From positions 3,913 to 67,912 of the forward strand of contig JAXMBN010000031.1 of NCBI GenBank assembly GCA_046349875.1: a stretch of DNA of 64,000 bases, read 5' to 3'. Source of the stretch: JAXMBN01 sp046349875 (lineage in GTDB: Bacteria; Planctomycetota; Planctomycetia; Pirellulales; Pirellulaceae). Made by a program: the position numbers and the translations under genes. How positions within the stretch are numbered: the first letter of the stretch is position 1; every line of letters begins with the position of its first letter. Under the pieces are notes generated by a model, which saw nothing but the letters and a program-made list of their open reading frames with translations, was not told the origin of the DNA and did no database searches. Positions 55,248-64,000 of the stretch are shown here, piece by piece.

Positions 55248-55693
55248 TTCTTGGCTGCTTCGATCGTCACGGAATTCTTTTTGCCCGCTTCGACTTTTTG
55301 TGAGAGGCTTGTGGTTTCGGGATTGGCGAGTTTATCAGAAATTCTTGGTTTCCTGCCCTGGCTCATATCCACATGCTCGCCAGCACGACCAAGAAACTTG
55401 TCACCATGAAGGGCAGAATCTTTTAGGATGACTTTGTGGCTTCCTACCGAGGCTCCTTTGCGTTTGCCATCGTCTGTTGCCAAAACAAAGTGACCATTGG
55501 CATCGGTTTCGCCAATCGACCTCGATCCATTTCCTTCTGGCCAAAACTCAACCAGAATTCGCTCGAGAGGCTTACCATCTTGCTGGACCGTTCCCTCGAC
55601 CTCGACATACTGAATGCCATCCCCTCCACATCCAGTAAAGGCGAGCAATGGGATTGCGAGAAGCGTTAGCTTAAGAACGCGAGAGGATTTCAT
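55244..55693 (-). CDS. Lipoprotein with carboxypeptidase-regulatory-like fold
   Basis: A 149-residue lipoprotein with the signal LTLLAIPLLAFTGC (lipobox FTGC, Cys at about 22), a conserved beginning GGDGIQYVEVEGTVQQDGKPLERILVEFWPE, then SIGETDANGHFVLATDDGKRKGASVG, a beta-sandwich of the regulatory-like type also seen in the M56 tail. It ends with a basic KKNSVTIEAAKK. Small lipoproteins of this build follow DUF1559 genes throughout the planctomycetes; their role is unknown. The stop overlaps the GTG start of the DUF5009-like gene. A hairpin lies between it and DUF1559. Confidence 0.85.
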   Translation of the reverse strand: MKSSRVLKLTLLAIPLLAFTGCGGDGIQYVEVEGTVQQDGKPLERILVEFWPEGNGSRSIGETDANGHFVLATDDGKRKGASVGSHKVILKDSALHGDKFLGRAGEHVDMSQGRKPRISDKLANPETTSLSQKVEAGKKNSVTIEAAKK

Positions 55694-55745
55694 GAAAGCC
55701 TAATTCCTGTGTATGCGTGCTCGATCCTGGTTCGGCAAATCAAAA

Positions 55746-55784
55746 GGCGAGTGAACCCACTTTGAAAGAGTGAGTACACTCGCC
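55746..55784 (-). terminator. Terminator/attenuator hairpin after DUF1559
   Basis: GGCGAGTG and CACTCGCC form an 8-bp stem on the minus-strand transcript, with a smaller hairpin inside, followed by CTTTTG. It lies directly after the DUF1559 stop and before the lipoprotein gene, so it may end or reduce transcription, giving more DUF1559 than downstream product. Confidence 0.6.
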
Positions 55785-55805
55785 AAGGCTATTCTTCACA
55801 TCGAA

Positions 55806-56852
55806 TTATAGCGTATCGTCATTGACAGTTTCGCCACCTGCGCGTGTTCCCAAGGCACGGAACAGAACAGGGGATACGCTTTGCGAAATGAATCGAACCG
55901 ATCCATCCGCCATACCAAAGTTAGCACCGCCAGTGTGCATGCTGCCAAAGGCGTTGATGCGATCTTCAAAGAGCAGCTGTTGGGCACCACCGCTCAGTGT
56001 ATCGAAGTTCTTGGGAAGCACAAAGTTGATGGGAACGCTGGTGCCGAGATGCGCATCCCCTTCGCCACCAAACCACACCCAACCCCAATCTTTGATCCGA
56101 TCATCGACGATCGGACTGGTGTCAAAAACGGGATCAAAATATTGACGTTCGCCAAGCAAAATAGTGTTGCTGGATCCATCGATGGCATCGGTGAACCCAT
56201 AGCGTTTGCATCGAGTAAACATGCCGTCTGCAGCGCCACCCACACCCGGAGCAGGGCTGATGTTTAAAGGATTGAACAAGCTAGGTCGCGTGAATGCAGC
56301 GTTACCGCGCGGATAGGCTCGCGTTCCTGCGCAGCCAAAGTAATGACCACGGAAGTACTTGCCGTTATCTACCGGATCAGCGGCTTCGTTCCATGGTCCT
56401 CCAGGATTGGATGGACACATGAGTGTAGGCACCGTTTGTTTTAGAAACCAATTGCCAACCCAAGCGACGGTAGGGTTGTCTTTGTCCATGCTGTTGCGAC
56501 TAAAGTTGAATTGATCGTACCAGTTGTAGAGTGCGGTTTGTTCGATGTAGGGCAGCACTGCAAATTGCCAGGGATAACGCCGGTTTTGGGGCGGAGGCGT
56601 TCCAGGTTTGCCCGTATCCGGATGAGGAAACGACCCATCATTCCGGAGAATTCCATAGGGAAATTTATTGAAGGAGTCATGGTGAAGATGATTGGCCAAG
56701 GCCAATTGCTTCACATTGTTGCTGCACTGCATTCGTCGCGCTGCTTCTCGCGCTTGCTGTACAGCTGGTAGCAATAGACCTACCAAGATCCCGATAATAG
56801 CGATGACTACAAGTAACTCGACCAGCGTGAAGCCTCTCTTCCATCGGCTCAT
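55806..56852 (-). CDS. DUF1559 prepilin-like protein
   Basis: A protein of 348 residues beginning with a type IV prepilin-type segment: GFTLVELLVVIAIIGILVGLLLPAVQQAREAARRMQC (residues 7-43). The rest is DUF1559: NNVKQLALANHLHHDSFNKFPYG, a middle with DSSNTILLGERQ-like turns, and the terminal HTGGANFGMADGSVRFISQSV, the H-x-G-x-DGSV motif. This family is vastly expanded in planctomycetes, and each copy is probably cleaved by a prepilin peptidase and exported. Its role is not settled. It is first in an operon with a lipoprotein and a DUF5009-like gene, divergent from an AraC regulator 200 bp away. Confidence 0.92.
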   Translation of the reverse strand: MSRWKRGFTLVELLVVIAIIGILVGLLLPAVQQAREAARRMQCSNNVKQLALANHLHHDSFNKFPYGILRNDGSFPHPDTGKPGTPPPQNRRYPWQFAVLPYIEQTALYNWYDQFNFSRNSMDKDNPTVAWVGNWFLKQTVPTLMCPSNPGGPWNEAADPVDNGKYFRGHYFGCAGTRAYPRGNAAFTRPSLFNPLNISPAPGVGGAADGMFTRCKRYGFTDAIDGSSNTILLGERQYFDPVFDTSPIVDDRIKDWGWVWFGGEGDAHLGTSVPINFVLPKNFDTLSGGAQQLLFEDRINAFGSMHTGGANFGMADGSVRFISQSVSPVLFRALGTRAGGETVNDDTL

Positions 56853-57051
56853 ACAAACACTCCTGCACCAGATAGGGTGGCTAGAATTAGATAAGGGAGA
56901 ATGAATTGAGCTATTCTTTGGGCGCGGACTCTTGAAGTGCTAATCGAGATTCATCATATTGCCATTGTTGAAAAAGTCTTGCGAATTCATCTGCTGGACT
57001 TTTTCAAACTCATCAAACATTCATCATTGCGTGCACCTTAGGCGGTCGCTA

Positions 57052-57936
57052 ATGCCCTCATTACGAAGCGATTCCGAGACGAATCTTCTCGGCAGTCAAA
57101 TCGAGTTGCCACTTCTCAAGCGATTGGCTTCCATTCGCTCGTATAGTGCTTCGCGTATTTCGTGGCATTCGCACGATTCATTCGAAATGTTGCTACCTAT
57201 GGAGGGTTCGACGGCCTACGAAATAGGTGATAACCGAACGGTCGATTTGCCTGGACGTCACTTTATGGTGATACCTCCGGGTGTGATGCATCGAGGTCTG
57301 CATGACATACGTAGGCCCGTCAGTCTGAAAGGACTCATGATTGATTTGAGTGAAGAGAAGCTGCGAAAGAACTCGCCTTTTTCCAATCGCGAGTTTCTGC
57401 AATTGCGGAAGCGATTTCAGCAAGGCGCCATGGTGTCACGGCGCATGAGCCCTGAACTCGTGAAGGGAATCAAGGAGTTGCCGCAGGATTTTGAATCGCT
57501 GGATTTGACCGATATGCATGTCGTCGTCCGTCTCCGAATGACGATTTGTTCGATTTTGATCGAAGCATCGCGGCAAATGGACTCTCCACCATCGGTCGAA
57601 CCCAAATGCATGGCGCAAGCAGCGATCGATTTTATGAGGAACCATCTATCCGACTCTTGTTCCGTGGAAGATATCGCTCGCGAAGTTCATTGCAGCCGCG
57701 CAAGATTGTTTGATGTGTTCAAAGAGTCGGTAGGAATGACACCGAACGACTATTGGCTAAGACTGCGTATCAATCATGCACAGAAGTTACTTCAGGACGA
57801 GTCGAAGTCGATCTTGGACGTTGCGCTCGATTGTGGTTTTTCGACGAGCCAGTACTTTAGCAGCGTCTTTCGCAAATATTCTGGGGTCACTCCTTCCGAC
57901 TATCGTCGATCGATTTCGCAGTCTTCCACATCGTGA
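57052..57936 (+). CDS. AraC-family transcription regulator
   Basis: A 294-residue regulator. The C-terminal third has the two helix-turn-helix segments: SCSVEDIAREVHCSRARLFDVFKESVGMTPNDYWLRLRINHA, then ESKSILDVALDCGFSTSQYFSSVFRKYSGVTPSDYRR, the AraC signature. The N-terminal part (residues 35-120) looks like a cupin sensor (RISWHSHDSFEMLLPMEG and GRHFMVIPPGVMHRG), which often binds a sugar. The start at 57052 is preferred since the 31 residues before it in the long frame lack homology. The gene is divergent from DUF1559 and 98 bp upstream of a DUF5009-like gene, the two loci it may control. Confidence 0.88.
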   Translation: MPSLRSDSETNLLGSQIELPLLKRLASIRSYSASRISWHSHDSFEMLLPMEGSTAYEIGDNRTVDLPGRHFMVIPPGVMHRGLHDIRRPVSLKGLMIDLSEEKLRKNSPFSNREFLQLRKRFQQGAMVSRRMSPELVKGIKELPQDFESLDLTDMHVVVRLRMTICSILIEASRQMDSPPSVEPKCMAQAAIDFMRNHLSDSCSVEDIAREVHCSRARLFDVFKESVGMTPNDYWLRLRINHAQKLLQDESKSILDVALDCGFSTSQYFSSVFRKYSGVTPSDYRRSISQSSTS

Positions 57937-58034
57937 TGGGTTGGAAATGCTGAAGAAGGAATGGTAAGTTGGGATCCGACGATGCATACTGTGATCCCTT
58001 TTAGCCGATCTGATTTCTTCATTCTGGATCATCG

Positions 58035-59252
58035 ATGGATTCAAAAACCAATCCGCCTCGCTTGGTGTCCTTAGACCAATTTCGCGGCTACAGTGTTGCC
58101 GCAATGTTCGTCGTGAATTTTCTAGGGGGTCTCGGCGCGACCCACGTTTTGCTCAAACACAACAATACGCACTTCAGTTTGGCGGATTCGATCATGCCAA
58201 GCTTTATTTTTGCTTGCGGCTTTTCGTATCGCATGAGTAGTTTGAAGCAGGCGAACGCTCAGCGTAGTTTTCGTAGCAAGATCTTTGTTCGTTGCATCGC
58301 TTTGATCGCATTGTCCTTGTTCCTAACAGGTTTTAATTCTCAGTTTGGCAACTGGAATTATCTCGATGCTTCCAAGGTAAGCAAGTTCTTTTTTGAATTG
58401 ATCAAGGCCAACATGTGGGAGATCTTGGCGATCATTGGGGCGTGCCAGATTTTTCTTTTGCCTTGGATTACTCGCCCGTTTGCTTGGCGACTAGCATTGT
58501 TTTTTGCTTTGGGATTACTTCACTTCTATCTTTGTTGGGCATTCAACTATGACTATGTGTATGGTCGTCCGAACTTTCTTGATCGATGGTTAGGGACGAC
58601 GGGAAAACGTGCCTGGGATGGTGGTTTGTTTGGGCTATTGGCTTGGTCGCAGATCATGTTGGTGGGAACGTTGGCTCATGATCTCCTCAAACACGGCGTC
58701 ATGGCGAAGTCGGTGATTTCGTTCGGTGTCCTTGGAATCGCGATGATGATGGTCGGTTACGGCCTTTCTTGTTTCACGCGGCTGTATGACTTAGAGGGGC
58801 TTTCCGAAGAGCAGGTCGCGATTTTGTCGTCGTCTCCAGTGATTCCCCAACCAATTGATGATGCTACGCATTCATTTCAATGGAAATGGGCGGAACCACC
58901 TTTTGTTGTTCCTCCATCGCCGCAGGTGCGAGCCATTAATTACTGGATGATGGATAAACGGATCGTTTCACAAACGTTTATTTGGTTTAGCATCGGATTT
59001 GTTCTCGTTCTCTATGCTGCCTTTGTGGTCGCCTGTGATCATTTCGCGTTGCGATTGGGTATGTTCGCCATCTTTGGCGCCAATCCATTGGCGGCTTACA
59101 TAACGAATCAAATTATCAATCACGCCGTCTTAGCCGTGGTACCGAAAGATTCACCGCTCTGGTGGGCACTGCTTGGCTTAGCGATTGCGTTCGGAATGAC
59201 TTATTTGTTTATTCGATTCTTAGATAAGCAGAAAATCTTCCTGCGACTCTAA
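58035..59252 (+). CDS. DUF5009-like membrane acyltransferase homologue (intact)
   Basis: An intact membrane protein of 405 residues, with about ten helices, the N-terminal SLDQFRGYSVAAMFVVNFLGG, LADSIMPSFIFACGFSYRM, an internal IIGACQIFLLPWITRPFAWRLALFF, and WAEPPFVVPPSPQVRAINYWMM near residue 295 shared with its paralogue at 54023-55247. The family (COG4299/DUF5009) includes acetyl-CoA:glycosaminide acetyltransferases; the active residues are not known well enough to assign. It follows an AraC regulator on the same strand and ends 60 bp before the convergent inositol-phosphatase gene. Confidence 0.88.
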   Translation: MDSKTNPPRLVSLDQFRGYSVAAMFVVNFLGGLGATHVLLKHNNTHFSLADSIMPSFIFACGFSYRMSSLKQANAQRSFRSKIFVRCIALIALSLFLTGFNSQFGNWNYLDASKVSKFFFELIKANMWEILAIIGACQIFLLPWITRPFAWRLALFFALGLLHFYLCWAFNYDYVYGRPNFLDRWLGTTGKRAWDGGLFGLLAWSQIMLVGTLAHDLLKHGVMAKSVISFGVLGIAMMMVGYGLSCFTRLYDLEGLSEEQVAILSSSPVIPQPIDDATHSFQWKWAEPPFVVPPSPQVRAINYWMMDKRIVSQTFIWFSIGFVLVLYAAFVVACDHFALRLGMFAIFGANPLAAYITNQIINHAVLAVVPKDSPLWWALLGLAIAFGMTYLFIRFLDKQKIFLRL

Positions 59253-59311
59253 GCGGGATCGTAGAATGCATGGCCCTGGTATCGCATGCACCGATGGGAC
59301 AAGCAATAGAA

Positions 59312-60118
59312 CTAGGCAGGTGAGGATGCTTTTCTTGGATGCAAGCAATCTGCAAGTTCTTGAAACAGCTCTTGGGAGGAGGCGACGGTGAGGCTTGCAT
59401 CCCAAACATCGAAGGGGCTTCCATCGAAGGCGCACAGCGTTGCACCTGCCTCAGTGCAAATCAATGCGCCTGCCGCTACGTCCCATGGTTTGACCGTGGA
59501 CGTCCAGTAACCATCCATCCTACCGCTCGCCACATAACAAAGATTGAGTGCTGCTGCACCTAATCGCCTCAAGCTTTGGCAACGTACTAATACGTTGAGA
59601 AACTGTTCCACCGCTGGTGACTGGCGATTGATGTTCGGTGGAAAGCTTGCCGCTACCAACGCTTGCGAGAGTCGCGTTTGGCGACTGACCGCAATGGGGA
59701 CGCCATTGAGGAATGCTCCCTTGGTTCGCTCGGCATGGTAAAGTTCGCCTGAGCAAGGATCGTATACAACGCCGAGCAACGGAGTCTTCCCTTTTACCAA
59801 GGCTATTGAGACGGCAAAGTTGGGAAATCGATGCGCGTAATTCGCGGTACCGTCGAGTGGATCGACAACCCAGCAAAGCTGATCTTCATCCGGCATTCGA
59901 AAGTGGTCGTCTTCTTCTCCGACCCATGCATGATCTGGAAATGCCGTTAGCAGCGAGGAGCGAATCGCTTGCTGTGCTGCCAAGTCAGCATCGGTCACGA
60001 GATCGTTATGGCCCTTCTCTCGCACCGATGCGGTATGCATCATCGTCAATAGGATGGCGCCTGCCTGAATAGCCGCTTCCTTAGCGGGTTCAAGAAAGGA
60101 AGACGTGTCAACCATCAT
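59312..60118 (-). CDS. Inositol-monophosphatase-family phosphatase
   Basis: A Mg-dependent phosphatase of 268 residues. The metal-binding motifs are WVGEEDD (Glu near residue 68), DPLDGTANYAHRFPNF (residues 88-103) and WDVAAGALICTEAGA near 211, the three signatures of the family. It may act on inositol phosphate, on 3'-phosphoadenosine 5'-phosphate, or on histidinol phosphate. No neighbour decides this. Start: MMVDTSS at 60118; the longer frame to 60139 has no homology in its first residues. It lies 50 bp after the carA stop on the same strand. Confidence 0.9.
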   Translation of the reverse strand: MMVDTSSFLEPAKEAAIQAGAILLTMMHTASVREKGHNDLVTDADLAAQQAIRSSLLTAFPDHAWVGEEDDHFRMPDEDQLCWVVDPLDGTANYAHRFPNFAVSIALVKGKTPLLGVVYDPCSGELYHAERTKGAFLNGVPIAVSRQTRLSQALVAASFPPNINRQSPAVEQFLNVLVRCQSLRRLGAAALNLCYVASGRMDGYWTSTVKPWDVAAGALICTEAGATLCAFDGSPFDVWDASLTVASSQELFQELADCLHPRKASSPA

Positions 60119-60169
60119 GGCGAGCTCGCAACGAAGCACGAAAGGATCGATACCAATAAAGCGACGCGA

Positions 60170-61291
60170 CTATGCCGACATCGCTTTTTGAAATTGATCG
60201 AACAGGTACGAACTATCGTGCGGGCCCGACGATGCCTCGGGGTGATACTGCACGCTGAACGCGTTGGCACTCTTGTGACGAACACCTGCGATCGTATTAT
60301 CGTTCATGTTTCGATGCGTGATCTCAAGACACTCTGGCAACGTTGTTTCTTCAACAGCGAAACCATGGTTCTGTGCAGTCACTTCGATCTTACCAGTTTG
60401 CAGATTTTGAACCGGTTGATTTGCGCCGCGATGCCCAAACTTCAACTTGAAAGTTTTCGCTCCACAGGCCAGCGACAATAGTTGATGCCCCAAACAAATT
60501 CCAAAGACCGGTTTGACTCCGATGAGCGACCGAATGGTGTTAATGGCGTAATCGAGTGGTTCTGGATCGCCAGGACCATTGCTCAAGAAAACGCCATCTG
60601 GATTGAGCGCAAGTACATCGTTGGCTGAAGCCGTTCCTGGAAGGATGGTGACTTGGTTGCCGCGGGAAGCAAGGTGCCGCGGAATGTTCCACTTCATGCC
60701 GAAATCAAGACATACGACATGCGTATTCTTTGGCGTGTCCCCTTGAGCCGACAATACTGCCAGCGGGTGAAGGGTCTCGCCCCAGGATCGCTTTTGCGAG
60801 GGCATCACTTCGCGAACGAGATCGCGACCAACCAAACCGGGACTGGCTTTGGCTTTGGCAACGAGCGACGCGTCCACGAGATCGGTCGTGGACAACACGC
60901 CTCGCATCGCTCCCTGCGAACGAATACGCCGGACCAAAGCCCGCGTATCGATTCCAGAAATCGCGACGACGTTGTGATGAACGAGGTAGTCCCTGCAGGA
61001 CTGCTGCGATCGAAAATTGTTAAACGCGAATCCCCGCACCACAAAACCAGCTAACGTGGACCGCTACTTTCGAGATCCTCAATGTTGGTTCCAGAAGCTG
61101 CTAATAAGCGGATAGGTCATCGTGACGATTTGACCACGATAGCTCGGGTCGGTCAGGATTTCCTGATAGCCAGTCATCGACGTGTTGAAACAAACTTCAC
61201 CGTCGACCTCGCCGGCAGCGCCGATCGAAACACCGGTAAAAACGGTACCATCTTCGAGCGCTAACTTCGCCAGATTTCCTTGTCGAGTCAC
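60170..61291 (-). CDS. carA: Carbamoyl-phosphate synthase small subunit (two frame breaks near 61045-61078)
   Basis: The glutamine amidotransferase subunit that feeds ammonia to CarB for arginine and pyrimidine synthesis. The N-terminal 70 residues (LALEDGTVFTGVSIGAAGEVDGEVCFNTSMTGYQE, then DPSYRGQIVTMTYPLI) and the C-terminal part, in another frame, with DYLVHHNVVAISGIDTRALVR, the class I amidotransferase GICLGHQLLSLACGA (catalytic Cys) and the SVQYHPEASSGPHD active His motif, belong to one protein. Two single-base insertions within 40 bp, at about 61045 and 61075, restore the missing link (GTNIEDLESSGPR-LAGFVVRGF). The gene is essential for prototrophy, so errors in the sequence are the likelier cause. 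It lies between the phosphatase and secA, on the same strand. Confidence 0.93.
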
Positions 61292-61391
61292 AAGCCCCCC
61301 CGATAAGCTGTCTTGGGTGAATCGAAGCCAATTTCACCCAATATAGCCCGGTTCGGAATGATCGACTAGGACCAATTTAGGTTGAGGAAAA

Positions 61392-64000
61392 TCAAACCTG
61401 CCGACGCATGCAGCAATTCTTATACTTCTTGCCGGAACCGCATGGGCAAGCATCGTTTCGTCCGACTCGATCGCTACGATTGCGGATCGGTTCGGGGGAT
61501 GTTGCTTCGCGACCAGCAGCATCGGCGGCGCTCAGGTCTTCTTCCTTTTGACGGATCAAATCGGAAGTGGTCGATGCGGCATCGTGTCGTGCCGATGTTT
61601 CCACCCAGGTGCTACCAACGAAATCTTCGCTGAGACCTTCCATTCGGAAGATGATGTCGGTGATACGTTCGCCAAAAGCAAACCACATCTGCTCGAAGAG
61701 CTTCATGCCTTCGCGTTTGTATTCGACCTTCGGATCCATCTGAGCGTAGCCCTTGAGTCCAATGGCGCTACGAAGGTGGTCCATCGCCAGAAGGTGTCCC
61801 TTCCAGGCTTCGTCGACAATCGTAAGGATGACTTGACGTTCCATCCGACGAATTTCGGGGAAGTATCGATCGTCGATAGTCTGAGCGATCTTGTTACGGA
61901 TTCCCGCTTCATCGAGATTCATCCAGGGTTCAAGATCAACAGGTTGTCCCGTAAGTTCTTCAAGCCATTTGTGGAATGATTCCAATCGGCCATTGGCTTG
62001 GGTCAGCGAGCGAAGCGATGATGTTGCATTCGATCCTGCATAGAGGTCAGCCAATCGCTCTTTTCCTTCCGCGATGGCTTGTTGAGCCATTTGTTCGGAC
62101 TTCTTGCTGGTTTCAGCCAAGGCGCGATAGAGATCCTCCGTTGTGATCTCTTGGCTTGGCAATTGAACCTGGCTTCCAAAGCGAACGGTTGCCCATTGAA
62201 GCAATGCGTTCCCATCCAATTCATAATTATCACCTTGGCTCGGTGTCTTAAATCGCGTGAACCCAACCATGATGGGATACTCGATCTCGCGAGCGCGATA
62301 AGCATTCTCGGCCTCGTTGAGGAGTGCCTCCAGAATTTGCTTGGGTTCTTTGTCTTGGATGCGAGTAGGATCGACTTGGATCGCGAACTTGTTTCGCATC
62401 CAGTCACACAGCATGCGAATGCCGTATTCTTCGGAAAGGAAAGGTGATCCAGCCGACAGGTCGACGCTATTGAGTTTCTCGCGCGCTGCATTGATCATGA
62501 CTTCATCAACGCGATCGCGATCGACCTTCTTCAGATCCGACACTTTGAAGGTTGTTCCAAATCGAGTGTTGCACCAATTGGTCAAAGCTTCCCAATTCCA
62601 TTCGCTTTGTTCTTCTTCAGGTGGCAAGTTTTCATCGACTGCGTCGAGGATTTGCGTTTCGGCACTCCGTTCCGCCATTTCTTTGGCGTAATAGGATGCG
62701 GTGGAAGGATCGGTTGTTCGGAAGTCCTTCGCATCGAGTTGGCAGGATAGTTGTTGCCCAGCCCACCGAGCGTACGACTCGGCACCAAACATTGGATCTG
62801 TAAATTGCGAGACGTTGTGTTGAATTTGCTGACGCAATTGTTCAACAACCAATTCTCGGCAGCTCACTCCATCCAAGATGCGTTGACGATAACCGTAGAC
62901 GCGTTTGCGCTGCTGATCCATGACCTCATCATATTCCAGCAGGTTTTTGCGAATGTCGAAGTTGCGTTCTTCAACCTTCTTTTGTGCCGCAGAGATGCGA
63001 CGCGATACGAATGAGCTTTCGATCGGTTCGCCATTCCCCATTCCGAGTTTGCCCATCATCGCGCGAACCCAGTCGCCGGCGAAGATCCGCATCAAGTCAT
63101 CTTCAAGCGACAAATAGAATCGACTTGAACCAGGGTCACCTTGGCGACCGCAACGACCACGAAGCTGCAAGTCGATACGACGCGACTCATGGCGTTCGGT
63201 ACCGATTACATAGAGCCCGCCGATCTCTCGAACATGGACTCCTTCTTCCCGCATCTTTTCCGATTGGTCAATTTCATGGACGAGCGAGTCCCATACATCG
63301 CGTGGAACATCAAGGCGGGTTGGGTATGTGCCTTGCAACCGAGCCCAGGCCATGGTCTCTGGGTTACCGCCGAGGATAATGTCCGTACCACGACCAGCCA
63401 TGTTGGTAGCGATCGTGACCGAGTTCATACGACCTGCTTGGGCAATGATCTCCGCTTCACGACCGTGGTTCTTGGCGTTGAGCACTTGGTGCTTGACGCC
63501 GCGACGATCCAACATGTGACTCAGCTTTTCGCTCTTCTCGATCGATACCGTTCCCACAAGTACGGGACGTCCCTTAGGGATGACCGTTTGAATCTTCGAT
63601 CGAGGAATTGATTCGACTTGTCGGCTGTCTTTGTCTTTTACCGATACTTCTTGATCGTTATCGCTGACCACTTCTCCGTAGTGACGATTTCCATCGGTCG
63701 TGACCACACAATCCCAGCGATGGGTGCGCTCGACATCTTCCGCTACCGCATCAAACTTTTCCTTTTCGGTTAGGTAGATAACATCGGCGTGCTCAATCCG
63801 TTTGAGACCACGGTTGGTAGGAACTGCAATCACATCCAAACCGTAGATCTTCCAGAACTCATTGGCCTCCGTCATGGCGGTACCCGTCATGCCGGAGATC
63901 TTCTTGTAGAGCTTGAAAAAGTTCTGCAAGGTGATGGTTGCTAAGGTTTGCGTTTCTTCCTTGATGCGAACACCTTCTTTGGCTTCGACAGCTTGGTGCA
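61392..64000 (-). CDS. secA: Preprotein translocase ATPase SecA (partial, 3' part; 5' end off the window)
   Basis: The motor ATPase that drives proteins through SecYEG. The visible 869 residues run to the right edge in an open frame. The first residues (HQAVEAKEGVRIKEETQTLATITLQNFFKLYKKISGMTGTAMTEANEFW) lie in the NBD2-linked part. ATPase motifs continue with LVGTVSIEKSEKLS, VTIATNMAGRGTDIILGG and QLRGRCGRQGDPGSSRFYLSLEDDLMRIF. A C-terminal zinc-binding SEC-C motif, CPCGSGKKYKNCC, ends the protein. The start and walker A lie outside the window. An insertion of some 250 residues, rich in coiled helices, lies between the helical scaffold and the C-terminus, longer than in E. coli; it is common in this phylum. 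Confidence 0.96.
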   Translation of the reverse strand, partial: HQAVEAKEGVRIKEETQTLATITLQNFFKLYKKISGMTGTAMTEANEFWKIYGLDVIAVPTNRGLKRIEHADVIYLTEKEKFDAVAEDVERTHRWDCVVTTDGNRHYGEVVSDNDQEVSVKDKDSRQVESIPRSKIQTVIPKGRPVLVGTVSIEKSEKLSHMLDRRGVKHQVLNAKNHGREAEIIAQAGRMNSVTIATNMAGRGTDIILGGNPETMAWARLQGTYPTRLDVPRDVWDSLVHEIDQSEKMREEGVHVREIGGLYVIGTERHESRRIDLQLRGRCGRQGDPGSSRFYLSLEDDLMRIFAGDWVRAMMGKLGMGNGEPIESSFVSRRISAAQKKVEERNFDIRKNLLEYDEVMDQQRKRVYGYRQRILDGVSCRELVVEQLRQQIQHNVSQFTDPMFGAESYARWAGQQLSCQLDAKDFRTTDPSTASYYAKEMAERSAETQILDAVDENLPPEEEQSEWNWEALTNWCNTRFGTTFKVSDLKKVDRDRVDEVMINAAREKLNSVDLSAGSPFLSEEYGIRMLCDWMRNKFAIQVDPTRIQDKEPKQILEALLNEAENAYRAREIEYPIMVGFTRFKTPSQGDNYELDGNALLQWATVRFGSQVQLPSQEITTEDLYRALAETSKKSEQMAQQAIAEGKERLADLYAGSNATSSLRSLTQANGRLESFHKWLEELTGQPVDLEPWMNLDEAGIRNKIAQTIDDRYFPEIRRMERQVILTIVDEAWKGHLLAMDHLRSAIGLKGYAQMDPKVEYKREGMKLFEQMWFAFGERITDIIFRMEGLSEDFVGSTWVETSARHDAASTTSDLIRQKEEDLSAADAAGREATSPEPIRNRSDRVGRNDACPCGSGKKYKNCCMRRQV

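Overview
The window reads as chromosomal DNA of a planctomycete, most likely a Pirellulales-type bacterium. The evidence is the set of protein families that cluster in this phylum: DUF1549/DUF1553 cytochrome-like plus DUF1501 pairs, DUF1552, a DUF1559 prepilin-like protein with a regulatory-fold lipoprotein, an ECF sigma factor next to a Ser/Thr kinase, a BlaI/M56 pair with a very long sensor, and a str operon cut down to rpsL-rpsG.

Layout. 0-6.6 kb: end of an unknown membrane protein, then a single-module reducing type I polyketide synthase (KS-AT-DH-ER-KR-ACP). 6.8-10.3 kb: an alpha/beta hydrolase, an ECF sigma factor and a membrane-anchored Ser/Thr kinase. 10.1-16.5 kb (minus strand): a compact run of terpene cyclase, DUF116-polyprenyl synthase fusion, DUF98 chorismate-lyase-like protein, a small unknown protein, a lipase-like hydrolase and a DUF445 membrane protein. 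16.6-24 kb: DUF1552, an ankyrin/PQQ-propeller protein, and the M56/BlaI pair with a clear operator. 24-32.3 kb: Dabb protein, gltX, pgk, rhodanese, tRNA-Leu(CAG), a CrtI-like oxidoreductase/FabZ-like/FabI-like trio, and bpt/ate. 32.3-32.9 kb: a dense field of two families of palindromic repeats. 33-40 kb: tRNA-Leu(CAA), rpsL-rpsG, argB-argD-argF, rph, purE-purK. 40.6-46.5 kb: a secretin with a coupled lipoprotein, a secreted hydrolase and a small secreted protein. 46.8-52.8 kb: DUF1549/1553 + DUF1501, and a DUF3592-like membrane protein. 53-59.3 kb: HAD phosphatase, then a DUF1559/lipoprotein/DUF5009-like operon divergent from an AraC regulator and a second DUF5009-like gene. 59.3-64 kb (minus): inositol-phosphatase family gene, carA and secA, the last running off the window.

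Quality caveat. Almost every gene between 1 and about 12.95 kb is broken into several frames, yet catalytic motifs are intact across the breaks and many breaks are single-base length changes. Three further breaks sit far away: one in the DUF5009-like gene near 54.79 kb and two in carA near 61.05-61.08 kb. Broken carA, a core gene, argues for residual insertion/deletion errors in the assembly rather than gene decay, so these genes are annotated here as one CDS each over their full span.

The most interesting biology is the 10.1-16.5 kb terpene/aryl operon (with its unusual DUF116-prenyl synthase fusion) facing a reducing PKS, the FabI-like enzyme lacking one of the two active-site tyrosines beside a desaturase-like oxidoreductase, the two palindromic repeat families with compensated stems, and a possible pseudoknot leader before argB.
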